64,000 nucleotides of DNA from Chrysogorgia sp. JL179-B06 (Eukaryota; Cnidaria; Anthozoa; Scleralcyonacea; Chrysogorgiidae). The stretch is from the NCBI GenBank assembly GCA_035772405.1, contig JAYKKM010000044.1, positions 1,146,001 through 1,210,000 on the forward strand, in the 5' to 3' direction. Within the stretch, counting starts at the first letter, position 1, and each line of letters starts with the position of its first letter. Of this stretch, positions 20,375-35,200 are shown in pieces. A model generated the notes under the pieces. It made no database searches. It was not told the DNA's origin and saw only the letters and a program-made list of their open reading frames with translations. A program made the position numbers and the translations under genes.

Positions 20375-23300
20375 ACTTTTTGTCCAAATTTGCCCATTTT
20401 TGCCAAATTTTTGGATGTCAAAAAATGACTGAATTTACGCTAGTTTCTGCTCATATTAATACCTAAGGCATTATTTAGGCTATATTTTCATATTTTAAGC
20501 TTGTTTTGACAAGTTAAAAATGGTCGAAAATCGTCTAAAAGTTAAGGTTAACCCCTTTACTTTTTGTCCAAATTTGGCCATTTTTGCCAATTTTTTTGGA
20601 TGTCAAAAAATGACTAAATTTACGCTAGTTTCTGCTCATATTAATACCTAAGGCATTATTTAGGCTATATTTTCATATTTTAAGCTTGTTTTGACAAGTT
20701 AAAAATGGTCGAAAATCGTCAAAAAGTTAAGGTTAACCCCTTTACTTTTTGTCCAAATTTGGCCATTTTTGCCAAATTTTTGGATGTCAAAAAATGACTA
20801 AATTTACGCTAGTTTCTCCTTATATTAATACCTAAGGCATTATTTAGGCTATATTTTCATATTTTAAGCTTGTTTTGACAAGTTAAAAATGGTCGAAAAT
20901 CGTCAAAAAGTTAAGGTTAACCCCTTTACTTTTTGTCCAAATTTGGCCATTTTTGCCAAATTTTTGGATGTCAAAAAACGACTAAATTTACGCTAGTTTC
21001 TGCTCATATTAATACCTAAGGCATTATTTAGGCTATATTTTCATATTTTAAGCTTGTTTTGACAAGTTAAAAATGGTCGAAAATCGTCAAAAAGTTAAGG
21101 TTAACCCCTTTACTTTTTGTCCAAATGTGGCCATTTTTGCCAAATTTTTGGATGTCAAAAAATGACTAAATTTACGCTAGTTTCTGCTCATATTAATACC
21201 TAAGGCATTATTTAGGCTATATTTTTCATATTTTAAGCTTGTTTTGACAAGTTAAAAATGGTCGAAAATCGTCAAAAAGTTAAGGTTAACCCCTTTACTT
21301 TTTGTCCAAATTTGGCCATTTTTTGCCAAATTTTTTGGATGTCAAAAAATGACTAAATTTACGCTAGTTTCTGCTCATATTAATACCTAAGGCATTATTT
21401 AGGCTATATTTTCATATTTTAAGCTTGTTTTGACAAGTTAAAAATGGTCGAAAATCGTCAAAAAGTTAAGGTTAACCCCTTTACTTTTTGTCCAAATTTG
21501 GCCATTTTTGCCAAATTTTTGGATGTCAAAAAATGACTAAATTTACGCTAGTTTCTGCTCATATTAATACCTAAGGCATTATTTAGGCTATATTTTCATA
21601 TTTTAAGCTTGTTTTGACAAGTTAAAAATGGTCGAAAATCGTCAAAAAGTTAAGGTTAACCCCTTTACTTTTTGTCCAAATTTGGCCATTTTTGCCAAAT
21701 TTTTGGATGTCAAAAAACGACTAAATTTACGCTAGTTTCTGCTCATATTAATACCTAAGGCATTATTTAGGCTATATTTTCATATTTTAAGCTTGTTTTG
21801 ACAAGTTAAATATGGTCGAAAATCGTCAAAAAGTTAAGGTTAACCCCTTTACTTTTTGTCCAAATTTGGCCATTTTTGCCAAATTTTTGGATGTCAAAAA
21901 ATGACTAAATTTACGCTAGTTTCTGCTCATATTAATACCTAAGGCATTATTTAGGCTATATTTTCATATTTTAAGCTTGTTTTGACAAGTAAAAAATGGT
22001 CGAAAATCGTCAAAAAGTTAAGGTTAACCCCTTTACTTTTTGTCCAAATTTGGCCATTTTTGCCAAATTTTTGGATGTCAAAAAATGACTAAATTTACGC
22101 TAGTTTCTGCTCATATTAATACCTAAGGCATTATTTAGGCTATATTTTCATATTTTAAGCTTGTTTTGACAAGTTAAAAATGGTCAAAAATCGTCAAAAA
22201 GTTAAGGTTAACCCCTTTACTTTTTGTCCAAATTTGGCCATTTTTGCCAAATTTTTGGATGTCAAAAAATGACTAAATTTACGCTAGTTTCTGCTCATAT
22301 TAATACCTAAGGCATTATTTAGGCTATATTTTCATATTTTAAGCTTGTTTTGACAAGTTAAATATGGTCGAAAATCGTCAAAAAGTTAAGGTTAACCCCT
22401 TTACTTTTTGTCCAAATTTGGCCATTTTTGCCAAATTTTTGGATGTCAAAAAATGACTAAATTTACGCTAGTTTCTGCTCATATTAATACCTAAGGCATT
22501 ATTTAGGCTATATTTTCATATTTTAAGCTTGTTTTGACAAGTTAAAAATGGTCGAAAATCGTCAAAAAGTTAAGGTTAACCCCTTTACTTTTTGTCCAAA
22601 TTTGGACATTTTTGCCAAATTTTTGGATGTCAAAAAATGACTAAATTTACGCTAGTTTCTGCTCATATTAATACCTAAGGCATTATTTAGGCTATATTTT
22701 CATATTTTAAGCTTGTTTTGACAAGTTAAAAATGGTCGAAAATCGTCAAAAAGTTAAGGTTAACCCCTTTACTTTTTGTCCAAATTTGTCCATTTTTGCC
22801 AAATTTTTGGATGTCAAAAAATGACTAAATTTACGCTAGTTTCTGCTCATATTAATACCTAAGGCATTATTTAGGCTATATTTTCATATTTTAAGCTTGT
22901 TTTGACAAGTTAAAAATGGTAGAAAATCGTCAAAAAGTTAAGGTTAACCCCTTTACTTTTTGTCCAAATTTGGCCATTTTTGCCAAATTTTTGGATGTCA
23001 AAAAATGACTAAATTTACGCTAGTTTCTGCTCATATTAATAACTAAGGCATTATTTAGGCTATATTTTCATATTTTAAGCTTGTTTTGACAAGTTAAAAA
23101 TGGTCGTAAATCGTCAAAAAGTTAAAGTTAACCCCTTTACTTTTTGTCCAAATTTGGCCATTTTTGCCAAATTTTTGGATGTCAAAAAACGACTAAATTT
23201 ACGCTAGTTTCTGCTCATATTAATACCTAAGGCATTATTTAGGCTATATTTTCATATTTTAAGCTTGTTTTGACAAGTTAAAAATGGTCGAAAATCGTCA

Positions 23301-26300
23301 AAAAGTTAAGGTTAACCCCTTTACTTTTTGTCCAAATTTGGCCATTTTTGCCAAATTTTTGGATGTCAAAAAATGACTAAATTTACGCTAGTTTCTGCTC
23401 ATATTAATACCTAAGGCATTATTTAGGCTATATTTTCATATTTTAAGCTTGTTTTGACAAGTTAAAAATGGTCGAAAATCGTCAAAAAGTTAAGGTTAAC
23501 CCCTTTACTTTTTGTCCAAATTTGGCCATTTTTGCCAAATTTTTGGATGTCAAAAAACGACTAAATTTACGCTAGTTTCTGCTCATATTAATACCTAAGG
23601 CATTATTTAGGCTATATTTTCATATTTTAAGCTTGTTTTGACAAGTTAAAAATGGTTGAAAATCGTCAATAAGTTAAGGTTAACCCCTTTACTTTTTGTC
23701 CAAATTTGGCCATTTTTGCCAAATTTTTGGATGTCAAAAAATGACTAAATTTACGCTAGTTTCTGCTCATATTAATACCTAAGGCATTATTTAGGCTATA
23801 TTTTCATATTTTAAGCTTGTTTTGACAAGTTAAAAATGGTCGAAAATCGTCAAAAAGTTAAGGTTAACCCCTTTACTTTTTGTCCAAATTTGGCCATTTT
23901 TGCCAAATTTTTGGATGTCAAAAAATGACTAAATTTACGCTAGTTTCTGCTCATATTAATACCTAAGGCATTATTTAGGCTATATTTTCATATTTTAAGC
24001 TTGTTTTGACAAGTTAAAAATGGTCGAAAATCGTCAAAAAGTTAAGGTTAACCCCTTTACTTTTTGTCCAAATTTGGACATTTTTGCCAAATTTTTGGAT
24101 GTCAAAAAATGACTAAATTTACGCTAGTTTCTGCTCATATTAATACCTAAGGCATTATTTAGGCTATATTTTCATATTTTAAGCTTGTTTTGACAAGTTA
24201 AAAATGGTCGAAAATCGTCAAAAAGTTAAGGTTAACCCCTTTACTTTTTGTCCAAATTTGGCCATTTTTGCCAAATTTTTGGATGTCAAAAAATGACTAA
24301 ATTTACGCTAGTTTCTGCTCATATTAATACCTAAGGCATTATTTAGGCTATATTTTCATATTTTAAGCTTGTTTGACAAGTTAAAAATGGTCGAAAATCG
24401 TCAAAAGTTAAGGTTAACCCCTTTACTTTTTGTCCAAATTTGGCCATTTTTGCCAAATTTTTGGATGTCAAAAAACGACTAAATTTACGCTAGTTTCTGC
24501 TCATATTAATACCTAAGGCATTATTTAGGCTATATTTTCATATTTTAAGCTTGTTTTGACAAGTTAAATATGGTCGAAAATCGTCAAAAAGTTAAGGTTA
24601 ACCCCTTTACTTTTTGTCCAAATTTGGCCATTTTTGCCAAATTTTTGGATGTCAAAAAATGACTAAATTTACGCTAGTTTCTGCTCATATTAATACCTAA
24701 GGCATTATTTAGGCTATATTTTCATATTTTAAGCTTGTTTTGACAAGTTAAAAATGGTCGAAAATCGTCAAAAAGTTAAGGTTAACCCCTTTACTTTTTG
24801 TCCAAATTTGCCCATTTTTGCCAAATTTTTGGATGTCAAAAAATGACTAAATTTACGCTAGTTTCTGCTCATATTAATACCTAAGGCATTATTTAGGCTA
24901 TATTTTCATATTTTAAGCTTGTTTTGACAAGTTAAAAATGGTCGAAAATCGTCTAAAAGTTAAGGTTAACCCCTTTACTTTTTGTCCAAATTTGGCCATT
25001 TTTGCCAAATTTTTGGATGTCAAAAAATGACTAAATTTACGCTAGTTTCTGCTCATATTAATACCTAAGGCATTATTTAGGCTATATTTTCATATTTTAA
25101 GCTTGTTTTGACAAGTTAAAAATGGTCGAAAATCGTCAAAAAGTTAAGGTTAACCCCTTTACTTTTTGTCCAAATTTGGCCATTTTTGCCAAATTTTTGG
25201 ATGTCAAAAAATGACTAAATTTACGCTAGTTTCTCCTTATATTAATACCTAAGGCATTATTTAGGCTATATTTTCATATTTTAAGCTTGTTTTGACAAGT
25301 TAAAAATGGTCGAAAATCGTCAAAAAGTTAAGGTTAACCCCTTTACTTTTTGTCCAAATTTGGCCATTTTTGCCAAATTTTTGGATGTCAAAAAACGACT
25401 AAATTTACGCTAGTTTCTGCTCATATTAATACCTAAGGCATTATTTAGGCTATATTTTCATATTTTAAGCTTGTTTTGACACGTTAAAAATGGTCGAAAA
25501 TCGTCAAAAAGTTAAGGTTAACCCCTTTACTTTTTGTCCAAATTTGGCCATTTTTGCCAAATTTTTGGATGTCAAAAAATGACTAAATTTACGCTAGTTT
25601 CTGCTCATATTAATACCTAAGGCATTATTTAGGCTATATTTTCATATTTTAAGCTTGTTTTGACAAGTTAAAAATGGTCGAAAATCGTCAAAAAGTTAAG
25701 GTTAACCCCTTTACTTTTTGTCCAAATTTGGCCATTTTTGCCAAATTTTTGGATGTCAAAAAATGACTAAATTTACGCTAGTTTCTGCTCATATTAATAC
25801 CTAAGGCATTATTTAGGCTATATTTTCATATTTTAAGCTTGTTTTGACAAGTTAAAAATGGTCGAAAATCGTCAAAAAGTTAAGGTTAACCCCTTTACTT
25901 TTTGTCCAAATTTGTCCATTTTTGCCAAATTTTTGGATGTCAAAAAATGACTAAATTTACGCTAGTTTCTGCTCATATTAATACCTAAGGCATTATTTAG
26001 GCTATATTTTCATATTTTAAGCTTGTTTTGACAAGTTAAAAATGGTCGAAAATCGTCAAAAGGTTAAGGTTAACCCCTTTACTTTTTGTCCAAATTTGGC
26101 CATTTTTGCCAAATTTTTGGATGTCAAAAAACGACTAAATTTACGCTAGTTTCTGCTCATATTAATACCTAAGGCATTATTTAGGCTATATTTTCATATT
26201 TTAAGCTTGTTTTGACAAGTTAAAAATGGTCGAAAATCGTCAAAAAGTTAAGGTTAACCCCTTTACTTTTTGTCCAAATTTGGCCATTTTTGCCAAATTT

Positions 26301-29200
26301 TTGGATGTCAAAAAATGACTAAATTTACGCTAGTTTCTGCTCATATTAATACCTAAGGCATTATTTAGGCTATATTTTCATATTTTAAGCTTGTTTTGAC
26401 AAGTTAAAAAATGGTCCGAAAATCGCAAAAAGTTAAGGTTAACCCCTTTACTTTTTGTCCAAATTTGGCCATTTTTGCCAAATTTTTGGATGTCAAAAAA
26501 TGACTAAATTTACGCTAGTTTCTGCTCATATTAATACCTAAGGCATTATTTAGGCTATATTTTCATATTTTAAGCTTGTTTTGACAAGTTAAAAATGGTC
26601 AAAAATCGTCAAAAAGTTAAGGTTAACCCCTTTACTTTTTGTCCAAATTTGGCCATTTTTGCCAAATTTTTGGATGTCAAAAAATGACTAAATTTACGCT
26701 AGTTTCTGCTCATATTAATACCTAAGGCATTATTTAGGCTATATTTTCATATTTTAAGCTTGTTTTGACAAGTTAAATATGGTCGAAAATCGTCAAAAAG
26801 TTAAGGTTAACCCCTTTACTTTTTGTCCAAATTTGGCCATTTTTGCCAAATTTTTGGATGTCAAAAAATGACTAAATTTACGCTAGTTTCTGCTCATATT
26901 AATACCTAAGGCATTATTTAGGCTATATTTCATATTTTAAGCTTGTTTTGACAAGTTAAAAATGGTCGAAAATCGTCAAAAAGTTAAGGTTAACCCCTTT
27001 ACTTTTTGTCCAAATTTGGACATTTTTGCCAAATTTTTGGATGTCAAAAAATGACTAAATTTACGCTAGTTTCTGCTCATATTAATACCTAAGGCATTAT
27101 TTAGGCTATATTTTCATATTTTAAGCTTGTTTTGACAAGTTAAAAATGGTCGAAAAATCGTCAAAAAGTTAAGGTTAACCCCTTTACTTTTTGTCCAAAT
27201 TTGGCCATTTTTGCCAAATTTTTGGATGTCAAAAAATGACTAAATTTACGCTAGTTTCTGCTCATATTAATACCTAAGGCATTATTTAGGCTATATTTTC
27301 ATATTTTAAGCTTGTTTTGACAAGTTAAAAATGGTAGAAAATCGTCAAAAAGTTAAGGTTAACCCCTTTACTTTTTGTCCAAATTTGGCCATTTTTGCCA
27401 AATTTTTGGATGTCAAAAAATGACTAAATTTACGCTAGTTTCTGCTCATATTAATACCTAAGGCATTATTTAGGCTATATTTTCATATTTTAAGCTTGTT
27501 TTGACAAGTTAAAAATGGTCGAAAATCGTCAAAAAGTTAAAGTTAACCCCTTTACTTTTTGTCCAAATTTGGCCATTTTTGCCAAATTTTTGGATGTCAA
27601 AAAACGACTAAATTTACGCTAGTTTCTGCTCATATTAATACCTAAGGCATTATTTAGGCTATATTTTCATATTTTAAGCTTGTTTTGACAAGTTAAAAAT
27701 GGTCGAAAATCGTCAAAAAGTTAAGGTTAACCCCTTTACTTTTTGTCCAAATTTGGCCATTTTTGCCAAATTTTTGGATGTCAAAAAATGACTAAATTTA
27801 CGCTAGTTTCTGCTCATATTAATACCTAAGGCATTATTTAGGCTATATTTTCATATTTTAAGCTTGTTTTGACAAGTTAAAAATGGTCTAAAATCGTCAA
27901 AAAGTTAAGGTTAACCCCTTTACTTTTTGTCCAAATTTGGCCATTTTTGCCAAATTTTTGGATGTCAAAAAACGACTAAATTTACGCTAGTTTCTGCTCA
28001 TATTAATACCTAAGGCATTATTTAGGCTATATTTTCATATTTTAAGCTTGTTTTGACAAGTTAAAAATGGTCGAAAATCGTCAAAAAGTTAAGGTTAACC
28101 CCTTTACTTTTTGTCCAAATTTGGCCATTTTTGCCAAATTTTTGGATGTCAAAAAATGACTAAATTTACGCTAGTTTCTGCTCATATTAATACCTAAGGC
28201 ATTATTTAGGCTATATTTTCATATTTTAAGCTTGTTTTGACAAGTTAAAAATGGTCGAAAATCGTCCAAAAAGTTAAGGTTAACCCCTTTACTTTTTGTC
28301 CAAATTTGGCCATTTTTGCCAAATTTTTGGATGTCAAAAAATGACTAAATTTACGCTAGTTTCTGCTCATATTAATACCTAAGGCATTATTTAGGCTATA
28401 TTTTCATATTTTAAGCTTGTTTTGACAAGTTAAAAATGGTCGAAAATCGTCAAAAAGTTAAGGTTAACCCCTTTACTTTTTGTCCAAATTTGGACATTTT
28501 TGCCAAATTTTTGGATGTCAAAAAATGACTAAATTTACGCTAGTTTCTGCTCATATTAATACCTAAGGCATTATTTAGGCTATATTTTCATATTTTAAGC
28601 TTGTTTTGACAAGTTAAAAATGGTCGAAAATCGTCAAAAAGTTAAGGTTAACCCCTTTACTTTTTGTCCAAATTTGGCCATTTTTGCCAAATTTTTGGAT
28701 GTCAAAAAACGACTAAATTTACGCTAGTTTTCTGCTCATATTAATACCTAAGGCATTATTTAGGCTATATTTTCATATTTTAAGCTTGTTTTGACAAGTT
28801 AAAAATGGTCGAAAATCGTCAAAAGTTAAGGTTAACCCCTTTACTTTTTGTCCAAATTTGGCCATTTTTGCCAAATTTTTGGATGTCAAAAAATGACTAA
28901 ATTTACGCTAGTTTCTGCTCATATTAATACCTAAGGCATTATTTAGGCTATATTTTCATATTTTAAGCTTGTTTTGACAAGTTAAAAATGGTCGAAAATC
29001 GTCAAAAAGTTAAGGTTAACCCCTTTACTTTTTGTCCAAATTTGGCCATTTTTGCCAAATTTTTGGATGTCAAAAAATGACTAAATTTACGCTAGTTTCT
29101 GCTCATATTAATACCTAAGGCATTATTTAGGCTATATTTTCATATTTTAAGCTTGTTTTGACAAGTTAAAAATGGTCGAAAATCGTCAAAAAGTTAAGGT
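20375..29200. repeat. Higher-order duplication of ~24 monomers inside the satellite
   Basis: Rare variants recur at a constant distance of about 4,415 bp (24 x 184). Examples: GCCCAT at 20393 and 24808; GTCAAAAATCG at about 22182 and 26599; AAATATGG at 22363 and 26776; GGACAT at 22604 and 27019; GGTAGAAAA at 22919 and 27333; AAAGTTAAAGTTAA at 23123 and 27537. So 20.4-24.8 kb and 24.8-29.2 kb are tandem copies. A shorter shift of about 1,657 bp (9 monomers) relates 18.7-20.4 kb to 20.4-22.0 kb. Confidence 0.8.
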
Positions 29201-32200
29201 TAACCCCTTTACTTTTTGTCCAAATTTGGCCATTTTTGCCAAATTTTTGGATGTCAAAAAACGACTAAATTTACGCTAGTTTCTGCTCATATTAATACCT
29301 AAGGCATTATTTAGGCTATATTTTCATATTTTAAGCTTGTTTTGACAAGTTAAAAATGGTCGAAAATCGTCAAAAAGTTAAGGTTAACCCCTTTACTTTT
29401 TGTCCAAATTTGGCCATTTTTGCCAAATTTTTGGATGTCAAAAAATGACTAAATTTACGCTAGTTTCTGCTCATATTAATACCTAAGGCATTATTTAGGC
29501 TATATTTTCATATTTTAAGCTTGTTTTGACAAGTTAAAAATGGTCGAAAATCGTCAAAAAGTTAAGGTTAACCCCTTTACTTTTTGTCCAAATTTGGCCA
29601 TTTTTGCCAAATTTTTGGATGTCCAAAAATGACTAAATTTACGCTAGTTTCTGCTCATATTAATACCTAAGGCATTATTTAGGCTATATTTTCATATTTT
29701 AAGCTTGTTTTGACAAGTTAAAAATGGTCGAAAATCGTCAAAAAGTTAAGGTTAACCCCTTTACTTTTTGTCCAAATTTGGCCATTTTTGCCAAATTTTT
29801 GGATGTCAAAAACGACTAAATTTACGCTAGTTTCTGCTCATATTAATACCTAAGGCATTATTTAGGCTATATTTTCATATTTTAAGCTTGTTTTGACAAG
29901 TTAAAAATGGTCGAAAATCGTCAAAAAGTTAAGGTTAACCCCTTTACTTTTTGTCCAAATTTGGCCATTTTTGCCAAATTTTTGGATGTCAAAAAATGAC
30001 TAAATTTACGCTAGTTTCTGCTCATATTAATACCTAAGGCATTATTTAGGCTATATTTTCATATTTTAAGCTTGTTTTGACAAGTTAAAAATGGTCGAAA
30101 ATCGTCAAAAAGTTAAGGTTAACCCCTTTACTTTTTGTCCAAATTTGGCCATTTTTGCCAAATTTTTGGATGTCAAAAAATGACTAAATTTACGCTAGTT
30201 TCTGCTCATATTAATACCTAAGGCATTATTTAGGCTATATTTTCATATTTTAAGCTTGTTTTGACAAGTTAAAAATGGTCGAAAATCGTCAAAAAGTTAA
30301 GGTTAACCCCTTTACTTTTTGTCCAAATTTGGCCATTTTTGCCAAATTTTTGGATGTCAAAAAATGACTAAATTTACGCTAGTTTCTGCTCATATTAATA
30401 CCTAAGGCATTATTTAGGCTATATTTTCATATTTTAAGCTTGTTTTGACAAGTTAAAAATGGTCGAAAATCGTCAAAAAGTTAAGGTTAACCCCTTTACT
30501 TTTTGTCCAAATTTGGCCATTTTTGCCAAATTTTTGGATGTCAAAAAATGACTAAATTTACGCTAGTTTCTGCTCATATTAATACCTAAGGCATTATTTA
30601 GGCTATATTTTCATATTTTAAGCTTGTTTTGACAAGTTAAAAATGGTCGAAAATCGTCAAAAAGTTAAGGTTAACCCCTTTACTTTTTGTCCAAATTTGG
30701 CCATTTTTGCCAAATTTTTGGATGTCAAAAAATGACTAAATTTACGCTAGTTTCTGCTCATATTAATACCTAAGGCATTATTTAGGCTATATTTTCATAT
30801 TTTAAGCTTGTTTTGACAAGTTAAAAATGGTCGAAAATCGTCAAAAAGTTAAGGTTAACCCCTTTACTTTTTGTCCAAATTTGGCCATTTTTGCCAAATT
30901 TTTGGATGTCAAAAAATGACTAAATTTACGCTAGTTTCTGCTCATATTAATACCTAAGGCATTATTTAGGCTATATTTTCATATTTTAAGCTTGTTTTGA
31001 CAAGTTAAAAATGGTCGAAAATCGTCAAAAAGTTAAGGTTAACCCCTTTACTTTTTGTCCAAATTTGGCCATTTTTGCCAAATTTTTGGATGTCAAAAAA
31101 CGACTAAATTTACGCTAGTTTCTGCTCATATTAATACCTAAGGCATTATTTAGGCTATATTTTCATATTTTAAGCTTGTTTTGACAAGTTAAAAATGGTC
31201 GAAAATCGTCAAAAAGTTAAGGTTAACCCCTTTACTTTTTGTCCAAATTTGGCCATTTTTGCCAAATTTTTGGATGTCAAAAAATGACTAAATTTACGCT
31301 AGTTTCTGCTCATATTAATACCTAAGGCATTATTTAGGCTATATTTTCATATTTTAAGCTTGTTTTGACAAGTTAAAAATGGTCGAAAATCGTCAAAAAG
31401 TTAAGGTTAACCCCTTTACTTTTTGTCCAAATTTGGCCATTTTTTGCCAAATTTTTGGATGTCAAAAAATGACTAAATTTACGCTAGTTTCTGCTCATAT
31501 TAATACCTAAGGCATTATTTAGGCTATATTTTCATATTTTAAGCTTGTTTTGACAAGTTAAAAATGGTCGAAAATCGTCAAAAAGTTAAGGTTAACCCCT
31601 TTACTTTTTTGTCCAAATTTGGCCATTTTTGCCAAATTTTTGGATGTCAAAAAACGACTAAATTTACGCTAGTTTCTGCTCATATTAATACCTAAGGCAT
31701 TATTTAGGCTATATTTTCATATTTTAAGCTTGTTTTGACAAGTTAAAAATGGTCGAAAATCGTCAAAAAGTTAAGGTTAACCCCTTTACTTTTTGTCCAA
31801 ATTTGGCCATTTTTGCCAAATTTTTGGATGTCAAAAAACGACTAAATTTACGCTAGTTTCTGCTCATATTAATACCTAAGGCATTATTTAGGCTATATTT
31901 TCATATTTTAAGCTTGTTTTGACAAGTTAAAAATGGTCGAAAATCGTCAAAAAGTTAAGGTTAACCCCTTTACTTTTTGTCCAAATTTGGCCATTTTTGC
32001 CAAATTTTTGGATGTCAAAAAATGACTAAATTTACGCTAGTTTCTGCTCATATTAATACCTAAGGCATTATTTAGGCTATATTTTCATATTTTAAGCTTG
32101 TTTTGACAAGTTAAAAATGGTCGAAAATCGTCAAAAAGTTAAGGTTAACCCCTTTACTTTTTGTCCAAATTTGGCCATTTTTGCCAAATTTTTTGGATGT

Positions 32201-35200
32201 CAAAAAACGACTAAATTTACGCTAGTTTTTCTGCTCATATTAATACCTAAGGCATTATTTAGGCTATATTTTCATATTTTAAGCTTGTTTTGACAAGTTA
32301 AAAATGGTCGAAAATCGTCAAAAAGTTAAGGTTAACCCCTTTACTTTTTGTCCAAATTTGGCCATTTTTGTCAAATTTTTGGATGTCAAAAAATGACTAA
32401 ATTTACGCTAGTTTCTGCTCATATTAATACCTAAGGCATTATTTAGGCTATATTTTCATATTTTAAGCTTGTTTTGACAAGTTAAAAATGGTCGAAAATC
32501 GTCAAAAAGTTAAGGTTAACCCCTTTACTTTTTGTCCAAATTTGGCCATTTTTGCCAAATTTTTGGATGTCAAAAAACGACTAAATTTACGCTAGTTTCT
32601 GCTCATATTAATACCTAAGGCATTATTTAGGCTATATTTTCATATTTTAAGCTTGTTTTGACAAGTTAAAAATGGTCGAAAATCGTCAAAAAGTTAAGGT
32701 TAACCCCTTTACTTTTGTCCAAATTTGGCCATTTTTGCCAAATTTTTGGATGTCAAAAAACGACTAAATTTACGCTAGTTTCTGCTCATATTAATACCTA
32801 AGGCATTATTTAGGCTATATTTTCATATTTTAAGCTTGTTTTGACAAGTTAAAAATGGTCGAAAATCGTCAAAAAGTTAAGGTTAACCCCTTTACTTTTT
32901 GTCCAAATTTGGCCATTTTTGCCAAATTTTTGGATGTCAAAAAATGACTAAATTTACGCTAGTTTTCCGCTCATATTAATACCTAAGGCATTATTTAGGC
33001 TATATTTTCATATTTTAAGCTTGTTTTGACAAGTTAAAAATGGTCGAAAATCGTCAAAAAGTTAAGGTTAACCCCTTTACTTTTTGTCCAAATTTGGCCA
33101 TTTTTGCCAAATTTTTGGATGTCAAAAAACGACTAAATTTACGCTAGTTTCTGCTCATATTAATACCTAAGGCATTATTTAGGCTATATTTTCATATTTT
33201 AAGCTTGTTTTGACAAGTTAAATATGGTCGAAAATCGTCAAAAAGTTAAGGTTAACCCCTTTACTTTTTGTCCAAATTTGTCCATTTTTGCCAAATTTTT
33301 GGATGTCAAAAAATGACTAAATTTACGCTAGTTTCTGCTCATATTAATACCTAAGGCATTATTTAGGCTATATTTTCATATTTTAAGCTTGTTTTGACAA
33401 GTTAAAAATGGTCGAAAATCGTCAAAAAGTCAAGGTTAACCCCCTTTACTTTTTGTCCAAATTTGGCCATTTTTGCCAAATTTTTGGATGTCAAAAAATG
33501 ACTAAATTTACGCTAGTTTCTGCTCATATTAATACCTAAGGCATTATTTAGGCTATATTTTCATATTTTAAGCTTGTTTTGACAAGTTAAAAATGGTCGA
33601 AAATCGTCAAAAAGTTAAGGTTAACCCCTTTACTTTTTGTCCAAATTTGGCCATTTTTGCCAAATTTTTGGATGTCAAAAAATGACTAAATTTACGCTAG
33701 TTTCTGCTCATATTAATACCTAAGGCATTATTTAGGCTATATTTTCATATTTTAAGCTTGTTTTGACAAGTTAAAAATGGTCGAAAATCGTCAAAAAGTT
33801 AAGGTTAACCCCTTTACTTTTTGTCCAAATTTGGCCATTTTTGCCAAATTTTTGGATGTCAAAAAATGACTAAATTTACGCTAGTTTCTGCTCATATTAA
33901 TACCTAAGGCATTATTTAGGCTATATTTTCATATTTTAAGCTTGTTTTGACAAGTTAAAAATGGTCGAAAATCGTCAAAAAGTTAAGGTTAACCCCTTTA
34001 CTTTTTGTCCAAATTTGGCCATTTTTGCCAAATTTTTGGATGTCAAAAAATGACTAAATTTACGCTAGTTTCTGCTCATATTAATACCTAAGGCATTATT
34101 TAGGCTATATTTTCATATTTTAAGCTTGTTTTGACAAGTTAAAAATGGTCGAAAATCGTCAAAAAGTTAAGGTTAACCCCTTTACTTTTTGTCCAAATTT
34201 GGCCATTTTTGCCAAATTTTTGGATGTCAAAAAACGACTAAATTTACGCTAGTTTCTGCTCATATTAATACCTAAGGCATTATTTAGGCTATATTTTCAT
34301 ATTTTAAGCTTGTTTTGACAAGTTAAAAATGGTCGAAAATCGTCAAAAAGTTAAGGTTAACCCCTTTACTTTTTGTCCAAATTTGGCCATTTTTGCCAAA
34401 TTTTTGGATGTCAAAAAATGACTAAATTTACGCTAGTTTCTGCTCATATTAATACCTAAGGCATTATTTAGGCTATATTTTCATATTTTAAGCTTGTTTT
34501 GACAAGTTAAAAATGGTCGAAAATCGTCAAAAAGTTAAGGTTAACCCCTTTACTTTTTGTCCAAATTTGGCCATTTTTGCCAAATTTTTGGATGTCAAAA
34601 AACGACTAAATTTACGCTAGTTTCTCCTCATATTAATACCTAAGGCATTATTTAGGCTATATTTTCATATTTTAAGCTTGTTTTCACAAGTTAAAAATGG
34701 TCGAAAATCGTCAAAAAGTTAAGGTTAACCCCTTTACTTTTTGTCCAAATTTGGCCATTTTTGTCAAATTTTTGGATGTCAAAAAATGACTAAATTTACG
34801 CTAGTTTCTGCTCATATTAATACCTAAGGCATTATTTAGGCTATATTTTCATATTTTAAGCTTGTTTTGACAAGTTAAAAATGGTAGAAAATCGTCAAAA
34901 AGTTAAGGTTAACCCCTTTACTTTTTGTCCAAATTTGGCCATTTTTGCCAAATTTTTGGATGTCAAAAAACGACTAAATTTACGCTAGTTTCTGCTCATA
35001 TTAATACCTAAGGCATTATTTAGGCTATATTTTCATATTTTAAGCTTGTTTTGACAAGTTAAAAATGGTCGAAAATCGTCAAAAAGTTAAGGTTAACCCC
35101 TTAATTACTTTTTGTGTCCCAAATTTGGCCATTTTTGCCAAATTTTTGGATGTCAAAAAACGACTAAATTTACGCTAGTTTCTGCTCATATTAATACCTA

